This document shows positions 1 to 12,035 of a stretch of DNA of 64,000 bases, piece after piece. The translations under genes and the position numbers were made by a program. The stretch's first letter is position 1; every line of letters starts with the position of its first letter. Source of the stretch: Bombyx mori. Its lineage: Eukaryota; Arthropoda; Insecta; Lepidoptera; Bombycidae. The notes under the pieces are model-generated. The model was not told where the DNA came from and did not search any database. It worked only from the letters and a program-made list of their open reading frames with translations. The stretch covers positions 5,193,501-5,257,500 of the forward strand of contig NC_085131.1 of assembly GCF_030269925.1 (NCBI RefSeq). The letters are read 5' to 3'.

Positions 1-491
1 ATTTTTTTTTAATTTCACACAGCCGTATGCGTGCACACTTATAAAAGAGGGCCATTTCACCATTTTTTTATTCTCATTCCTATCTCAAAGCGCTATTCAT
101 AACCCATTTCAATTTTACTTTCCACCTACCTACCTGTAAGCGATAATTAATTTAAATTACAAATCTGCGTGTTAATGAAATATATTGGACGTTTCTAGAA
201 TTTGTATTGATAAACATACTTTGGTTTTATGGTTAGATGTAGACGTGATAGCAGTTCATCAAAGGGTTTTTTTATGGTTCCCAGAGCTCATAGATCACAG
301 AGCGTGAATACCACCCTGCTTCTTGAGACAAGGCGTCGAACTCATTGCTGAAGAGTTGTACTGTAAACAGCAGATCAAACCTTCAAATCGATATGTTTGA
401 CTATTTAGTGGTAGAAATAGGCACTAGTGAATTTCGGTGTTATTCCTCAAAATTCATGTAGTAATAAGACTTACACAATTCTTCACTGATA
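1..491. other. AT-rich DNA, nothing recognised
   Basis: No reading frame, RNA gene or familiar repeat is visible. The stretch ends at the A that precedes the CTAG terminus of the Helitron beginning at 492. Confidence 0.5.
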
Positions 492-1350
492 CTAGTGGTC
501 CCGCAGTAGTCGAAATTCGACTATAATTAATTGAAATTGTAAGTTTGTACACTATTATGATTCTACTTTCAAAGACTATTTATTTACTTTATATATATGA
601 CGGAGGAGAAACGCTGAAGGAATGTTTTTAAAAAGTGTGACGTCACCATTGCTGACGTCACGGTCATTAAGTTCTCGACGATAACTCATGTTTGGGCTTC
701 CGAAACAAAACTTCACCAGAACTTTACAATAATTGCGTATATTTCACGAGAAGCGTGACAACGTTCAGAGAGTTCCGTACTGTACTACGGCTCGGACACG
801 AATGACTAAACGCTAGACAGCACGGCCGTATTTATAGGACTTCGTACACGTCAGCGTGTTTACAAGTATTAAACACGTGAGCGTGTTTACAAGATTTTAA
901 AGTATTGAAATTACAATAAAAGGGACTGTTTAACATCAATTTCTTATCACAGAGTAATTAGTTGATGATCAGTAGGTAAATAGTCATATTTGCGCCGACA
1001 TATATACTTTTATAATCACAAATTTCGCCAAGACTACACTATAGAAAAATATTATTATAATAAAGACAAACAATATTTAATCTATTCTTAATTTGACCAC
1101 AGACGTCATGAACAAAAGCTTGACAGTAAATAAATTAGTATGCATGCGTGTGTGCGTCAAATACATGGTAGTGTATGTAATGTTTTCTTTATTGATTTAA
1201 TATGTCTTTTATGCATTATTTAAAAAAATATTAGCATTGTGCACTCCTTCTCTATATTCTCTATAAGTGTGGGAAATTTCATGCTCCTCCGTCCGCGCAA
1301 TTTTCGTAAAAGGGGATACAAAGTTTTTCGTTTACGTATTAATATATAGA
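492..1350 (-). mobile_element. Non-autonomous Helitron containing a solo LTR
   Basis: Read on the minus strand, the element starts TCTATATATTAATACG at 1350 and ends with the hairpin GTCGAATTTCGAC about 11 bases before a terminal CTAG (492-495). It sits between A (491) and T (1351), the expected Helitron target. No Rep/helicase coding sequence is present. Five other copies of the family lie in this window (2969, 8705, 49219, 49879, 61523). This copy is about twice as long as its relatives because a 403-bp LTR-like insert interrupts it at 598-1000. Confidence 0.75.
598..1000 (+). mobile_element. Candidate solo LTR nested in the Helitron
   Basis: The 403-bp insert starts TGACGGAGG and ends GCGCCGACA, the TG...CA termini of LTRs, and is flanked on both sides by TATATA (592-597 and 1001-1006), consistent with a 4-6 bp target duplication. 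It interrupts a Helitron whose other copies lack it. A TATTTATAG box near 829 and AATAAA near 917 suggest plus orientation. No internal coding region remains, as expected for a solo LTR left by LTR-LTR recombination. The TA-rich flanks make the duplication partly ambiguous. Confidence 0.6.
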
Positions 1351-1832
1351 TAAGTTCCTATTACGGGTCGAACGAACTTGACTCTTCTTTAATAGGCATG
1401 TTTAGGTTTTGCTAGAAATTACATTATTATTTTGTATACAGAATTTGGTCACCTACTGAAGTAGCGGTTTGTAAAATACATTTTTTACCCCTAAACAACA
1501 GAGCGGTATTTCAAATTTAAATTTAGCACCATTGTACACAATTTCATTGTTATTTGTGCAATGAAAGTTTTGACGCCACTATGATATTTATTACTGGGAA
1601 TTGCTTCTGAAAATTTTAGAATATAATTTAAATGAGTGTTAAATTATGTTAACTACAGCAGACGTAATTCATTGAGATTTAAATTACGTCCATTTTGTAA
1701 TACACGATTTATGTGCCGTGTAAATTCTAAATAAGATTTCTTCTTGATTTATTCGGAAAATTTGAAATAGTTTTGTGGTGATCCACGTTTCGTAAAATCT
1801 TTTTTGGTATAGATGGTAGTAGGACTGGTGGT
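1351..1832. other. AT-rich spacer, nothing recognised
   Basis: No conserved coding or repeat signature was seen between the Helitron and the Bm1 copy. Confidence 0.4.
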
Positions 1833-2075
1833 AACTGGTGGTAGGACCTCTTGTGAGACCGCACGGGTAGGTACCACCACCCCGCCTATTTCTGCCGTGA
1901 AGCATTAATGCGTTTCGGTTTGAAGGGTGGGGCAGCCGTTGTAACTATACTGCGACCTTAGAACTTATATCTCAAGGTGGGTGGCGCATTAACGTTGTAG
2001 ATGTCTATGGGCTCCAGTTACCACTTAACACCAGGTGGGCTGTGAGCTCGTCCACCCATCTAAGCAACAAAAAAA
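1833..2075 (+). mobile_element. Bm1 SINE, 5'-truncated
   Basis: It begins at the common internal truncation point ACTGGTGGTAGG and runs through the GGTAGGTACCACCACC, GTTTCGGTTTGAAGG and GGGGCAGCCGTTGTAAC blocks to the tail TCTAAGCAACAAAAAAAG. The tRNA-like promoter head is missing. A duplicated ACTGGTGGTA lies just upstream. Bm1 is an RNA polymerase III SINE moved by LINE enzymes. Confidence 0.92.
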
Positions 2076-2629
2076 GAAGATGGCGAAACGCGCTGATGGC
2101 ACAACTGATGTTAGTGCTTCGTGCACTCATAAATTTTAAACCCTATCACTCACTTTGGATATGTCAGTTGATACTTCCATTTTATTATAAAACGGCTTCA
2201 TCTAACTATTCAAATTGGAACGGATAACTGCTTCGCGGCATAAATGGGCGAGAAGTATCTTCCCGTACGTCCACACCAGTAAATTCTAATAATCTAAGCT
2301 ACGATAATCTAGCTGCGTACTTAAATAAAATTTCCAGTAGGTAATAATCAGCTCTGTCTCGAAATTCGAGGCGATTGTCGAGTTTGCTAGCGAACTATTG
2401 TCAACAGAGCTAAGGGGATAGCAATTTCACTTTAACTCTGAGAAAGAAAAAACGACGAGAATTTATTACATTTCTCAGCATTTTTTTTCTAATTTGCTCC
2501 TTCGTTTTATTATCTTTCAAATGACAATAAGAACAACGGGCACCGATCCGCTTATCGCCGGGTAAGGGACAAAATGAGATGCAACGAAAAAACTTCGCGT
2601 CTTAGCTAACTTGTCTTAGCATAGATCAC
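2076..2629. other. Intergenic, nothing recognised
   Basis: AT-rich with a moderate-GC patch near 2535-2580. No open frame with recognisable protein similarity. Confidence 0.4.
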
Positions 2630-2858
2630 TTGGCCAACGAGGCTCACAGCCCACCTGGTGTTAAGTGGTTACTGGAGCCCATAGACATCTACAACGTAAA
2701 TGCGCCACACATCTTGAAATATAAGTTCTAAGGTCTCAAGTATAGTTACAACGGCGGCCCCACCCTTCAAACCGAAACGCATCACTGCTTCACGGCAGAA
2801 ATTGGCAGAATGGTGGTCTCTACCCGCACGGACTCACGAGAGGTCTTACCACCAGTAA
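2630..2858 (-). mobile_element. Bm1 SINE, minus strand, diverged
   Basis: Reverse complement of the Bm1 body. The CAGCCCACCTGGTGTTAAG end is at left and TCTTACCACCAGTAAAC at right. The poly(A) tail has been replaced or lost. It faces the copy at 1833 across about 0.55 kb. Confidence 0.88.
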
Positions 2859-2968
2859 ACCCGTAAAACCAGAGCTACAGAGAGATCGTTAGTACGATTT
2901 AACTCCTTACAATCAATGCTCTATAACGTATCATAAAGTTTACTCAAAGTAGTGTTTACTTAATCGTA

Positions 2969-3368
2969 TCTATATATTAATCGGTGAAGCAAAAACTTTG
3001 TATCCCTTTTTACGAAAATTGCGCGGACGGAAAAGTATGAAATTTTCCACACTTATAGAGAATATAGAGAAGAAGTGCACAATGCTAATTTTTTTTTTAA
3101 ATAACGCATAAAATATACATTAAATCCCTAAAGAAAACATTACACACACCACATACCATGTATTTGACGCACACACGCATGCATACTATTTACTGTCAAA
3201 CTTTTGTTCTTGACGTCTGTTGTCAAATTGAGAATAGATTAAATATTGTTTGTCTTTATTAATATTTTTTTATAGTGTAGCCTTGGCGAAATTTGTGATT
3301 ATAGTATGTGTACAAGCTTACAATTCCAATTAATTATAGTCGAATTTCGACTACTGTGGGACCTCTAG
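2969..3368 (+). mobile_element. Non-autonomous Helitron, 400 bp
   Basis: Starts TCTATATATTAATCGG after an A and ends with the GTCGAATTTCGAC hairpin followed by TACTGTGGGACCTCTAG. The body matches the 49219 and 61523 copies, including the AAAATTGCGCGGACGG block near the 5' end. No coding capacity. Confidence 0.8.
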
Positions 3369-3606
3369 GTTATATATAAAGTACATAGCTAGACTGCAGT
3401 TAACATGCGAGTTATTAAAGTTACACAAACGGGCCCCGTGCAATCATACGTTGGCGTGTGTAGCTCGAAGCGGTACGTTTTATCTCTGATGGAACGGTGT
3501 AATATTAACTGAATTCTGTATTCGCCGCACCATTACCTACTGTCGTACCGCATTATATTCTGCAAGAATATACGGACATGGAAATAACGTTGACAAGATC
3601 TTTACT

Positions 3607-4607
3607 TTACCGGTGGTAGGATGTCTTTTGAGCCCGCACGGGTAAGTACCACCACCCTGCCTATTTCTGCCGTGAAGCAGCAATGCGTTTCGGTTTGAAG
3701 AACGGGCCGTTGTACTGTTAAAAACTGAGATCTTACAGCTCATGTCTCAAGGTGGCGCATTTACGTTGTTTTTTTTTTTTGGTCAGGAGGAAATCGCCGG
3801 TCTTCCGCCCCTCACCACTGGGGATGGAGGGCGGGGTATGTCGGAGTCGAACCGACTAAAACCTCCTGTCTCTCAACAACCAACGTCCAAACCTCGCATG
3901 AGACAAAACTCATGAAAAAGCAAAGGGGGGAAAGTGAAGCGTTTAGTGCGGAGCACATCTCTCCCATCACCCTCCCCCTCGGGACGCCGGACTGGCGGTC
4001 GTCGGCGCCACGACGTCGGCAGGCTATCCGAAGCCCGCCTAGATGGCGCCGGTTAGAATGGTTTATCCTACGGAATACCCCGCTGGGTCAGAACCAGCGT
4101 GGGTTGAGGATAGCCGGCCTTCCATCACCCGGATGCTCATAAAACGCGTGCAGAGCAGCTTGCACGTCGTCTTCTTAGGCCCCCTTCGCCGGTCCCCAGG
4201 CCGACATGTGAGGGAGACCCGAAACACTTAGAGGGCCAGGGCTTGGGCGAGATCCGCCTCCCTGGCCCCCGCTCGACGGCGGCGGGCCTGTGCGTCTCTC
4301 ACGCACCCCGCCGCCTCCTTCTGCGAGATGGTGCACTCGCAGAAGTCGAGCATCGCCTTCCACGACTCGTCGTCGCCGATCATCGATGCCACAACACTCG
4401 GCAACGACAAGAGTCGTTTCCTATTTTTGCGACGAGGACACGGCGCCACCCCTCCCATGCGGGGCAGGCGACGAGCGTGTGCTCCGCCGTGTCCAAGTCG
4501 CAACCACAAGCATTTACGTTCTAGATGTCTATGGGCTCCAGTAACCACTTAACACCAGATGGGCTGTGAGCTCGTCCGGCCATCTAAGCAATAAAAAATA
4601 AAAAAAA
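3607..4607 (+). mobile_element. Bm1 SINE split by a LINE insertion
   Basis: Bm1 sequence runs 3607-3767, stops at GCATTTACGTT, and resumes at 4510 with the same GCATTTACGTT, continuing to the tail at 4607 (ATCTAAGCAATAAAAAA). The 11-bp direct repeat (3757-3767 and 4510-4520) is the target duplication of the LINE between them. The left half is unusually diverged in its central part. Confidence 0.9.
3768..4509 (-). mobile_element. R1-clade-like LINE 3' end, 5'-truncated
   Basis: On the minus strand this 742-bp insert ends in a poly(A) run (T-run at 3769-3780) and is bounded by an 11-bp target duplication in Bm1. Its 5' part (about 4509 down to 4228) encodes a basic, Arg-rich reverse-transcriptase polyprotein C-terminus with LPSVVASMIGDDESW and FCECTISQKEAA, motifs typical of the last segment of R1-clade ORF2 in moths. 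The frame ends at a TAA at 4228-4230, followed by about 450 bp of 3' UTR. The RT catalytic domain is absent, so this is a dead 5'-truncated copy. A second piece of the same 3' UTR lies at 39050-39345. Confidence 0.8.
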
Positions 4608-5335
4608 GTAATCCACACAAACAATACTTATATGCTACTTTCTTAAGACGTAAAATCACTTTGTTGTATCACTGGGTACTTGTTATTGCAGCGTGCGATA
4701 TCTGAAGCTGTTATTATAACGATTGAAGAAATTCAGAAAACAAACAATTCAAATCTACGTTGCTGTCATAATTTTTCACTATCTCCGGACAAACACAAAT
4801 TGTAAGGAAAGATTTTCTAGATATATTTTTTTTTGTTCTTGTTGTTTATCATTTTGTCTTTTCGAAACTTCCTGTCTTAATTTGCGTCCCTTAACAAATT
4901 ACACTCTTTTTCTTAAAGAAATTTGTTTTTAAATAAAACGCCCCGGGGAAGATTGATGTCCATTAGTAGCTAATTTCCTAAACAATTTCGCGAAAAGGTA
5001 CGAAGCTTAATCGAACGCAGCGCTATTCCATATTTCATTTGATCGCGAAGGATATTAATTGTAAAAGTCGAATTCTAAATTTGAATATGAAATATACCTG
5101 TATTTTACTTTTATTATTATTATTTTCATATGTTTCCCCTCTCTCAGTTCAGTCTGTCGACAGAGCCGGCGGAACTGTATATACGGGCTTTTGGCCAAGT
5201 AATATACATTAGTTATGAGTTAATAATTATGCTAGTTTTTATTGCGTGTAGTAAGTTTGGTTTTCTTCAAGCTGCAGGAACTTTCTTACTATTCTGCGCG
5301 TATTTAGGATATTATATTATATTATTTATTATATT
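4608..5335. other. AT-rich, nothing recognised
   Basis: Small open frames here show no recognisable motif and have the composition of random AT-rich DNA. Confidence 0.4.
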
Positions 5336-5476
5336 TTTTATTTTATTGCTTAGATGGGTGGACGAGCTCATCACAGCCCACCTGATGTTAAGTGGTTACT
5401 GGAGCCCATAGACATCTACAACGTAAATGCGCCACCCACCTTGAGATATAAGTTCTAAGGTCTCAAGTATAGTTAC
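5336..5476 (-). mobile_element. Bm1 SINE fragment (3' half)
   Basis: T-rich tail followed by GCTTAGATGGGTGGACGAGC and the Bm1 3' half, ending at TCTCAAGTATAGTTAC. Severely 5'-truncated. Confidence 0.88.
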
Positions 5477-7203
5477 ATTATTATACAACTATTATACAAT
5501 TATATATAACATATATTATAGTTATATTACATATTATTTGTAATTACAATTAAAATTGTTTTCGTGTAATCAAACGTAATTTTTGTCGCGTAATTTAGTA
5601 ACATAATAAGTACTCAGCGTAGTACCGGTAATAATTTGACAGATTACAAGCAATCGCGCCCCACACACGGCTTATAATGAGAGATTACGTGCGTTCACAC
5701 TCGACTGACGGACGACCCACATTCCCTTGTCGATAAGACTCGTTGTGCACCTCGAATTTAATTTAAATAGGTACATCGTTGTCTTTCCGCTCGGTTGAGC
5801 GCGAGTCGATTTGGAATTCCGACCGATAGCACAGTTTCGTTTGCCGACTTAAAATTACAGCGACGAGTTCGGAACTTTGCAATTCCGCTCGGCTTTTATT
5901 TGTTCCCAACGTCCGCCGGTAACGCCAGTCCCTTAACTTAGCTACTTATATTTTTTACCTTCCGAACCTCGCAGTTGTTGACGTGGAAAAATCTTACTCC
6001 GTAGAGATAGATCCTCGAAACAAATTACCTGTAAATAAAAATGAAAAAAAAATGTTACTTTAATTTTTTATTGTAACGTTAGTTATGTAGCCATAATCGG
6101 ACTATTACACAATAGCCGCTTTGTAACCCGATAACGATAATAAGAACTCAATTGTTTAACTTTAAGTAATTAAGGATTAGATAACAAATATAATGCTTCT
6201 TGTAGAAATAGAATAAGATAAACATCCCTTGTTTGTAAAATAGTATATAAGCACATCATGTTTATGAATAAATTAGTCTTAAACTATCCTCTGTCTTGAA
6301 CGGTAGCTCTGTAGTTCATACTAGCTCTGTAGTATCATAACTCGTTGTTTCTGAGTTTTGCGAAAGGAAACGTATAACTTTCAACACCTCTTTACAGAGA
6401 GAGAGAGTGGAAAACGGCAAATGCTCCTTCTATAAATAAATTTTCGAAATAAAACTCGCTTTAGAAATGTTTTATGAAATGAAATAGACTCGTGTCTCGG
6501 GAACGAAATTTACTTCACGAGTGCCAAAACATTTATAGAGAGCACGCGCGCTTGGTGAAACTATCAAAGGTGCAGAAGCGAATCTCGGTGTCATAACAAC
6601 AACAAAAAAAACGCTGTATTACAGAAGTTTTTCGCTCTGACGCTCTTACTGCATCGCGTAAACACTGCAATACGCTATTCTCGCATCTGTTTGCTTATAA
6701 CTTTATGACGTAGCAACTCTGTATTATCCAGAAGCATATTTTGTCGGCACAAACATAAATTTACGTTCAAATCTAGTTTAGTACGAGTCCCGATGATCAG
6801 GAGAACGATATTAAGATGCGATCGTAAAATCGATGAGACAATGTTACCGAGAGACGGGACGTGTGGTCGCGTTACGATCGAATATAAAACGGAGTGTGGG
6901 TCAGAACATGACTTCCCAAGGAAACGTCAGTAAAACAGTACGTAGTTTAGATGGGCGGTACAAATGGAATCATGTCAAAGATCGTCCTAAATAGCCGGCC
7001 GGCGCGCTGTCACTGTCTAAACTAAGTCTCGCGTCATCTACGAATAAACACGAGTACACATTGAAAATAAAATATGTGATCGCATTTGAAACGCACAGAC
7101 CGAAATAACGCTATGTGTCACTGAGCAGTTCGTGCCCACTGGCCTAGTACGGTAGAACGACGCTGTGGCCACAACACCAACTAAAACAGAGAGCACACTA
7201 TTC
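5477..7203. other. Long unannotated stretch
   Basis: AT-rich with no open frame of recognisable origin. A TATAAA at 6883-6888 is followed by TCAGAA at 6901, but the spacing is shorter than a standard TATA-initiator pair and no coding sequence follows. A short GA-rich run lies near 6399-6409. Confidence 0.4.
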
Positions 7204-7214
7204 ACTAAATAATT

Positions 7215-8174
7215 TTTTTTTTTATGATTGAAAGTTTACTGGTGGCCCGAAGGCCTTTCCAGTTTCACCAGGACAGGTGGGCGAGCAAAGGCTCAGCCAA
7301 GAGGGGTGGGATTTGCTAACAACTGCCCGAGCGCCTCCGAAGGAGACCTAACAACTCAAGAGCAATTGTTTCGCGAATGAATCTACTACCGGATCGGAAT
7401 CGCGACCCGCTGAGAAGATCCGGCGAGAAACTCAGCGGGCTGATGCATGGGTTAGGTTGCACGTCGACCTCTTTGTCGAGTTCGACGAGTACGGTTACCG
7501 GGGTCCCTAAGCCTGCCCCTAGTATTAGAGCTGAAGGCATCTAATGCAAAGGTTATTGGATCTGATGGATCCGTAAGGACGTGTCTAGGGCGTCGACGGT
7601 GACTGGCTCCTGCATGATCAGGATTCGGGGAGTAGTCAGCGGCGGCAACGATAAGGCGATTATCATGACGCATAGCCTTATCGAAGTATCGTTCCGACGC
7701 TGACTTCATGTATTTCCGAATTGATTCGAGGCCCAGGTCGTCGTGTAGGACAACGTTCCTCACGAACCACGGAGCCCCGACAGCTAACCTGCAAAAGCGG
7801 GATTGTAGGGATTGGAGGGTGTCTATGTGTGTGCGGGCCGCGTGAGCGAACACCACACTCGCGTAAGTCATGACGGGCCTTATGCAAGTTTTGTAAAGTG
7901 TCACCTTGTTCCGAAGGGACATTTTACTCCGCTTACAGATCATGGGGTAGAGTCTACCGAGAATAAACGCGGCACGGTCACGGACTGATTTTATATGCGG
8001 GCGGAATGTCATCGATGCATCCAGGGTAACGCCCAGGTACTTGACCTTCCTGGCCCAGGGTATGGGTTGTCTAAAGAGAGTAATCGGGGGTGTGAGATTC
8101 CTCCTCCTAATCCGGGAGGAAATCCGTGTGGAGCTTCCCCTCTGAAATAGCACCGCAGTACTTTTCGCTGGGTT
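7215..8174 (-). mobile_element. Jockey-clade LINE, 5'-truncated, with target duplication
   Basis: An 11-bp direct repeat ACTAAATAATT flanks the insert (7204-7214 and 8175-8185). The A tail of the minus-strand element is the T-run at 7215-7221. The coding part (8174 down to 7452) encodes the C-terminal region of a Jockey-type ORF2: VKYLGVTLDASMTF, GRLYPMICKRSKMS, LYKTCIRPVMTYAS and APWFVRN, typical of the segment after the RT domain. About 240 bp of 3' UTR follow. The RT active site is missing, so it is non-functional. Related 3' UTR pieces lie at 12040, 17335 and possibly 25715. Confidence 0.85.
7452..8174 (-). pseudogene. LINE ORF2 C-terminal fragment (Jockey type)
   Basis: This is the coding remnant of the LINE above. 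The open frame continues to 8219, but its first residues come from flanking DNA beyond the target duplication at 8175-8185. The conserved LGV-LD, LYP and K-LYKT-IRP--TYA motifs identify the post-RT thumb/connection region of Jockey-like LINEs. The last ~60 residues are Arg-rich. No start codon, endonuclease or RT catalytic motifs remain. Confidence 0.8.
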
Positions 8175-8185
8175 ACTAAATAATT

Positions 8186-8704
8186 GAAGACATGAGCGGA
8201 TGAAGGGTGTATGATACAATTTGTTAATTTTGAGAAAAGGAGCAACACACTTTTGTTACTTGTACTTTTTCGTCGTAAATAACTCCTTCATCACATGCGA
8301 TTTCTAAAAATAGCCCTCAAACCCGGAATTTTAAGGTCTAATATGGTTTATAGGCACATAGCACCGTCATTCAATGTAAAAACTCAAAAATCTTATAAAT
8401 GGTACTTAACCCCCTCATCCAACACTCATGTTTTCAATTGTTAATCACTATCCTAAACTATTGTATCCTTCTGATTTAAGACACTTCGTTCTACGATAAA
8501 ATAAACTTAAAAGCATTACGATATAAAATTACAAAACCCAATCGGTATAAAATGCAATGTGAGCACTGTGACATTATATCAAATTGACCCTGCTGAAAAT
8601 AGACCTATCTCAATTTGCGCCATGACGTTATAGCTATTCCAATAAAATAATTATTAACGTGCATTGCTAGAATTATTATTCCGCAAAACTACTACCAATT
8701 GTAA
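8186..8704. other. AT-rich spacer
   Basis: Nothing recognised between the LINE and the next Helitron. Confidence 0.4.
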
Positions 8705-9153
8705 CTAGTGGTCCTGCAGTAGTAGAAATTTGACTTTAGTCAATTGAAATTTTGTGATTAAACATTATTATGGTTCTATTGTAAATACTATTATATTATA
8801 ATTATATAATATAATCACAGATTTCGCCAAAACTACACTATACATAAATAATAATAAAGACAAACAATACTCATCTATTCTCAATTTGACCACTGATTTT
8901 AAACAAAAGTTTGACAATTGACAATAAACAAAGAGTATATTTAAATATATGTGATGTGTCAAATAGATGATAGTGGGTGTAATATTTTCCTAATTGATTT
9001 AATGTATCTTTTATGCATTATTTAAAAAAAAAATTAGCATTGTGCACTTTTTCTCTATATTCTCTATAAGTGTGGAAAATTTCATACTCCTTCGTCCGCG
9101 CAATTTTCGTAAAAAGGTATACAAAGTTTTTGCTTCACGTATTAATATATAGA
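8705..9153 (-). mobile_element. Non-autonomous Helitron, diverged
   Basis: Minus-strand copy: 5' TCTATATATTAATACG at 9153, 3' CTAG at 8705-8708, flanked by A and T. The subterminal hairpin is mutated (GTCAAATTTCTAC) compared with the other copies, so this is an older insertion. Confidence 0.75.
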
Positions 9154-10029
9154 TAACATTAGATTCGACACTTCTGTAGCAGCATATATTTTGTGGCCCT
9201 GTTACGTGGAACTACAACACTTACAGACCGAACTGCGTTTCGCTCGATTACCCGCCGGTGATTGACACTATAAAGAAAACTCAAATAGCGTTTGTCAAAA
9301 ATATCCCAATATTAGTATCGTGACTGTACGTTTCAAATATTTTAAAGCTATTATAAATGCGTACAGTAGATTGGGGGGGAATAGAGACTAGAGTTAGAAT
9401 AGGGACTAATTAGGGATGTCACAATACTTTTGCTGAGTTGTTAGATTTAACTTTGTTGAACTGAAAATGACTTTTATTTGGTGTTTAAGAATATTAAATA
9501 GTTTAATTTAGTCATCAAATTTTTGTAACTCATTAAGGATATTTAAAAGCTAATTATCTAAAGTTAGGTACATACCTAACAACTAAATAGTGCCAGCCCT
9601 ATCGAGAAACTCTATTGTCCCCGTACGTAATCCGATTCACCCCAAAAGCCAAGGTTAATCGGGTCAAGCTATTTTTTTCAGTTTTTGTGTATATTTTGTT
9701 TGTAATGAACCTCCGGAACCATTTTAATTTCAATTTTATTGGTATTACCTTAAAAAAAACCATCTAAATCTTGTGTTGGATTTGGAAAAAATCCCAATTC
9801 CCCCAACCTACGGTATGTTATTTTATGGTGTTTAGCAGATATCTGACTATAATTTATGAGTCGTTGGGTAATTTAGAAATTAGCACGATATCTGGCCTAG
9901 TCATAATCCTTTGGTGTCGCATCCTTCATGACGAGGCATACGATTTATTAGCGAAATTAACGTAGGTTGTTGAAATTTCGCTTCGTAGCGCCAACCGTCT
10001 CCTTTTCTTTCAAAATTTTATATCTGCGA
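9154..10029. other. Unannotated, AT-rich
   Basis: No coding or repeat evidence. Confidence 0.4.
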
Positions 10030-10290
10030 AGTTTTTTTATTTTGATTTTGTAGACAGACCAGTATACGATCCACTTGATGCTAAGTGCTCACCGTCACTT
10101 ATGGGTGGCAGCGATGCTAAAGGCAAAGAAATGTCATAGAGCTCAGCAGACATCACTGAGGGAAGTTTATTCTAAAGTCGGATAGTATGTGATAGAATAG
10201 TTTCCTGGAAACGTACTGTGGATAAGCGCAGTGGTTCTAGGTAATATGGATAAAGGCAACTTCAGTGGGGCGCGGTGTAAAATTAAAAAA
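10030..10290 (-). mobile_element. Diverged LINE 3' end (family of 41363)
   Basis: The reverse complement aligns by eye with the LINE end at 41363-41808: the matching blocks on this strand are AAATGTCATAGAGCTC, TAAAGTCGGATAGTA and CTGGAAACGTACTGTGGAT. The tail-side block CAGTATACGATCCACTTGATG also corresponds. Many substitutions and a broken frame mark it as an old copy. Confidence 0.6.
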
Positions 10291-12035
10291 AGAAATGACT
10301 GAATCATATCAAAAAAATCCCTTAAAACACTTCTCATGGAAAATACCGTGAAAATCAGATGGAAAACCGGATTCCCTCTGTAAATCCAGAGGTTTCAAGC
10401 AATTCGCGAGAATTGAAAGGACAAGGCACTGGTAAAAATTAAATTCAGATGTAAAATACCTCAATTTTCGCAATTTTTAATACCTTAATTAATTCGAGCA
10501 CCGTCCCTCCCGTGCATTGTTTTTTTTTTTGCTGTAGAATGGCGAATGAGCTCATGGCCTTGGGGCGGATATAGGAAATACTGTAGCATTTTCCCGTATT
10601 GGTTCCCAAAGTTCCTGTTGTGGACGATAAAGAGAATGTCTTCTACTGAACTATGTTGTTAATCGGCAGAGCGATGGTCCGAACGATATATTATTTATTA
10701 TGTAACTTGTATATATGCGGGCCAATGTTATAAGTGACGTTAGAGCAATTCAGATTTTTGTCGTATTTCTTTCAAACTATTATTATATAACACATGCCCT
10801 ATCAATATTATTTCAACGCATCGGATAGTTCGATCTAATTTCATAATTCAAGTTGCTATCATCAGTAAAAAAATGTTATGCAAGTCACCACGAATATCGT
10901 CAAAATCGTAAACAGAAATTGTAATTTCTTTATTAACATCAAGGATGTCACACGTCAGGTTTGATTGGCAACACGCTCCGTGATGTCTGAGAATATCGAA
11001 GACGACGTTGATCCTCAAAACAGTCGGCATTTTCTACTGAACACGGCAAACGCATTAAATTAATGCCTTTTCTTTTATATCTCACAAAGAAATATAATTT
11101 CATGTTGTGCGCGGTAATTGAAAAAGCGAAATGAGAATGGCTAAAATGGGTCTACGCCTTCGTACTTTGTGAAGTCAAAATTAAAAGGCAGCCAGTACTA
11201 GCTTCATCCGCTATTATGTTTTAAATGCGAAAGTAATACTGCATTCTAATTGTAACCTAAGTATGAGGACAAAACTAAATTGGAATGGAATTAGTAACAG
11301 CAGCCCTACAAGTCTCAAATTGAAACACAAAATTATTCACCACCAAATAATTAACGAAGCAATCGAAAACGCAACGATCACGCCAGTCGTATCTAATTGC
11401 ACAGCCTTCGTCGAGCCGAGTTGATTAACCGATACAGGTTATTAAGAGGATTGCTCATAGTCCCGCATTCATATTGGCGATGAGCCAGTCTCGGCGACGT
11501 CGGAGTATCGACTATAACTCGGAATACAATAGGCCGTAGTGCCCACGATCTCTGACGCCGCAAATATATGAGTTCGGCTGTTGTTGCGCGATGTGGCCGC
11601 CCGCGAACCCGCCAACCAGTCATTATAGCTCTGTACACGTGCAGCCTCATAGACGCTGCCGTAAATCTTTGGGAGAGACGAAAAATGTGTTCCTACCGGC
11701 AATTGAAACGAAACGATCTATAAGATTTCACTTTTTTTTTTGACGCTGCTCATATTTCTACACTAGTATGTTGACTACAATTTGGCACCCAGATGCCTTA
11801 GGAGTAAACAAAATGTATTGAATATTAAAATTACGCGATTTCAATGCCACAATCCTGTACTACAATTAGCACTCAGACTCAGAGCCTATTGTGGGTGAAG
11901 GTCCGGAATAGAAATAGCCACTCGGCAGTTCCGATAGCGGTCCTAGTTGTATGCAAGTCACGAAGCTGTTCCACCCCGAACATACTATGCGAGATTGTCT
12001 CGCGTTTGTGTACGTAATTGTTTGTTTTCCATTTT
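10291..12035. other. Unannotated; GC-richer patch at 11390-11700
   Basis: Mostly AT-rich. Around 11390-11700 the base composition rises and two overlapping minus-strand open frames of 77 and 85 codons occur, Arg/Ser-rich with no motif I recognise. They could be a degraded transposon coding region, but I cannot name it. Confidence 0.3.

Noticed and set aside
4228..4552. Several overlapping open frames on both strands taken as a gene cluster
   Set aside because: They are shadows of one GC-rich LINE fragment. Only the minus-strand frame carries R1-type motifs.
6883..6906. TATAAA plus TCAGAA as a promoter
   Set aside because: Spacing of about 20 bp is too short for a typical pair and no coding sequence follows.
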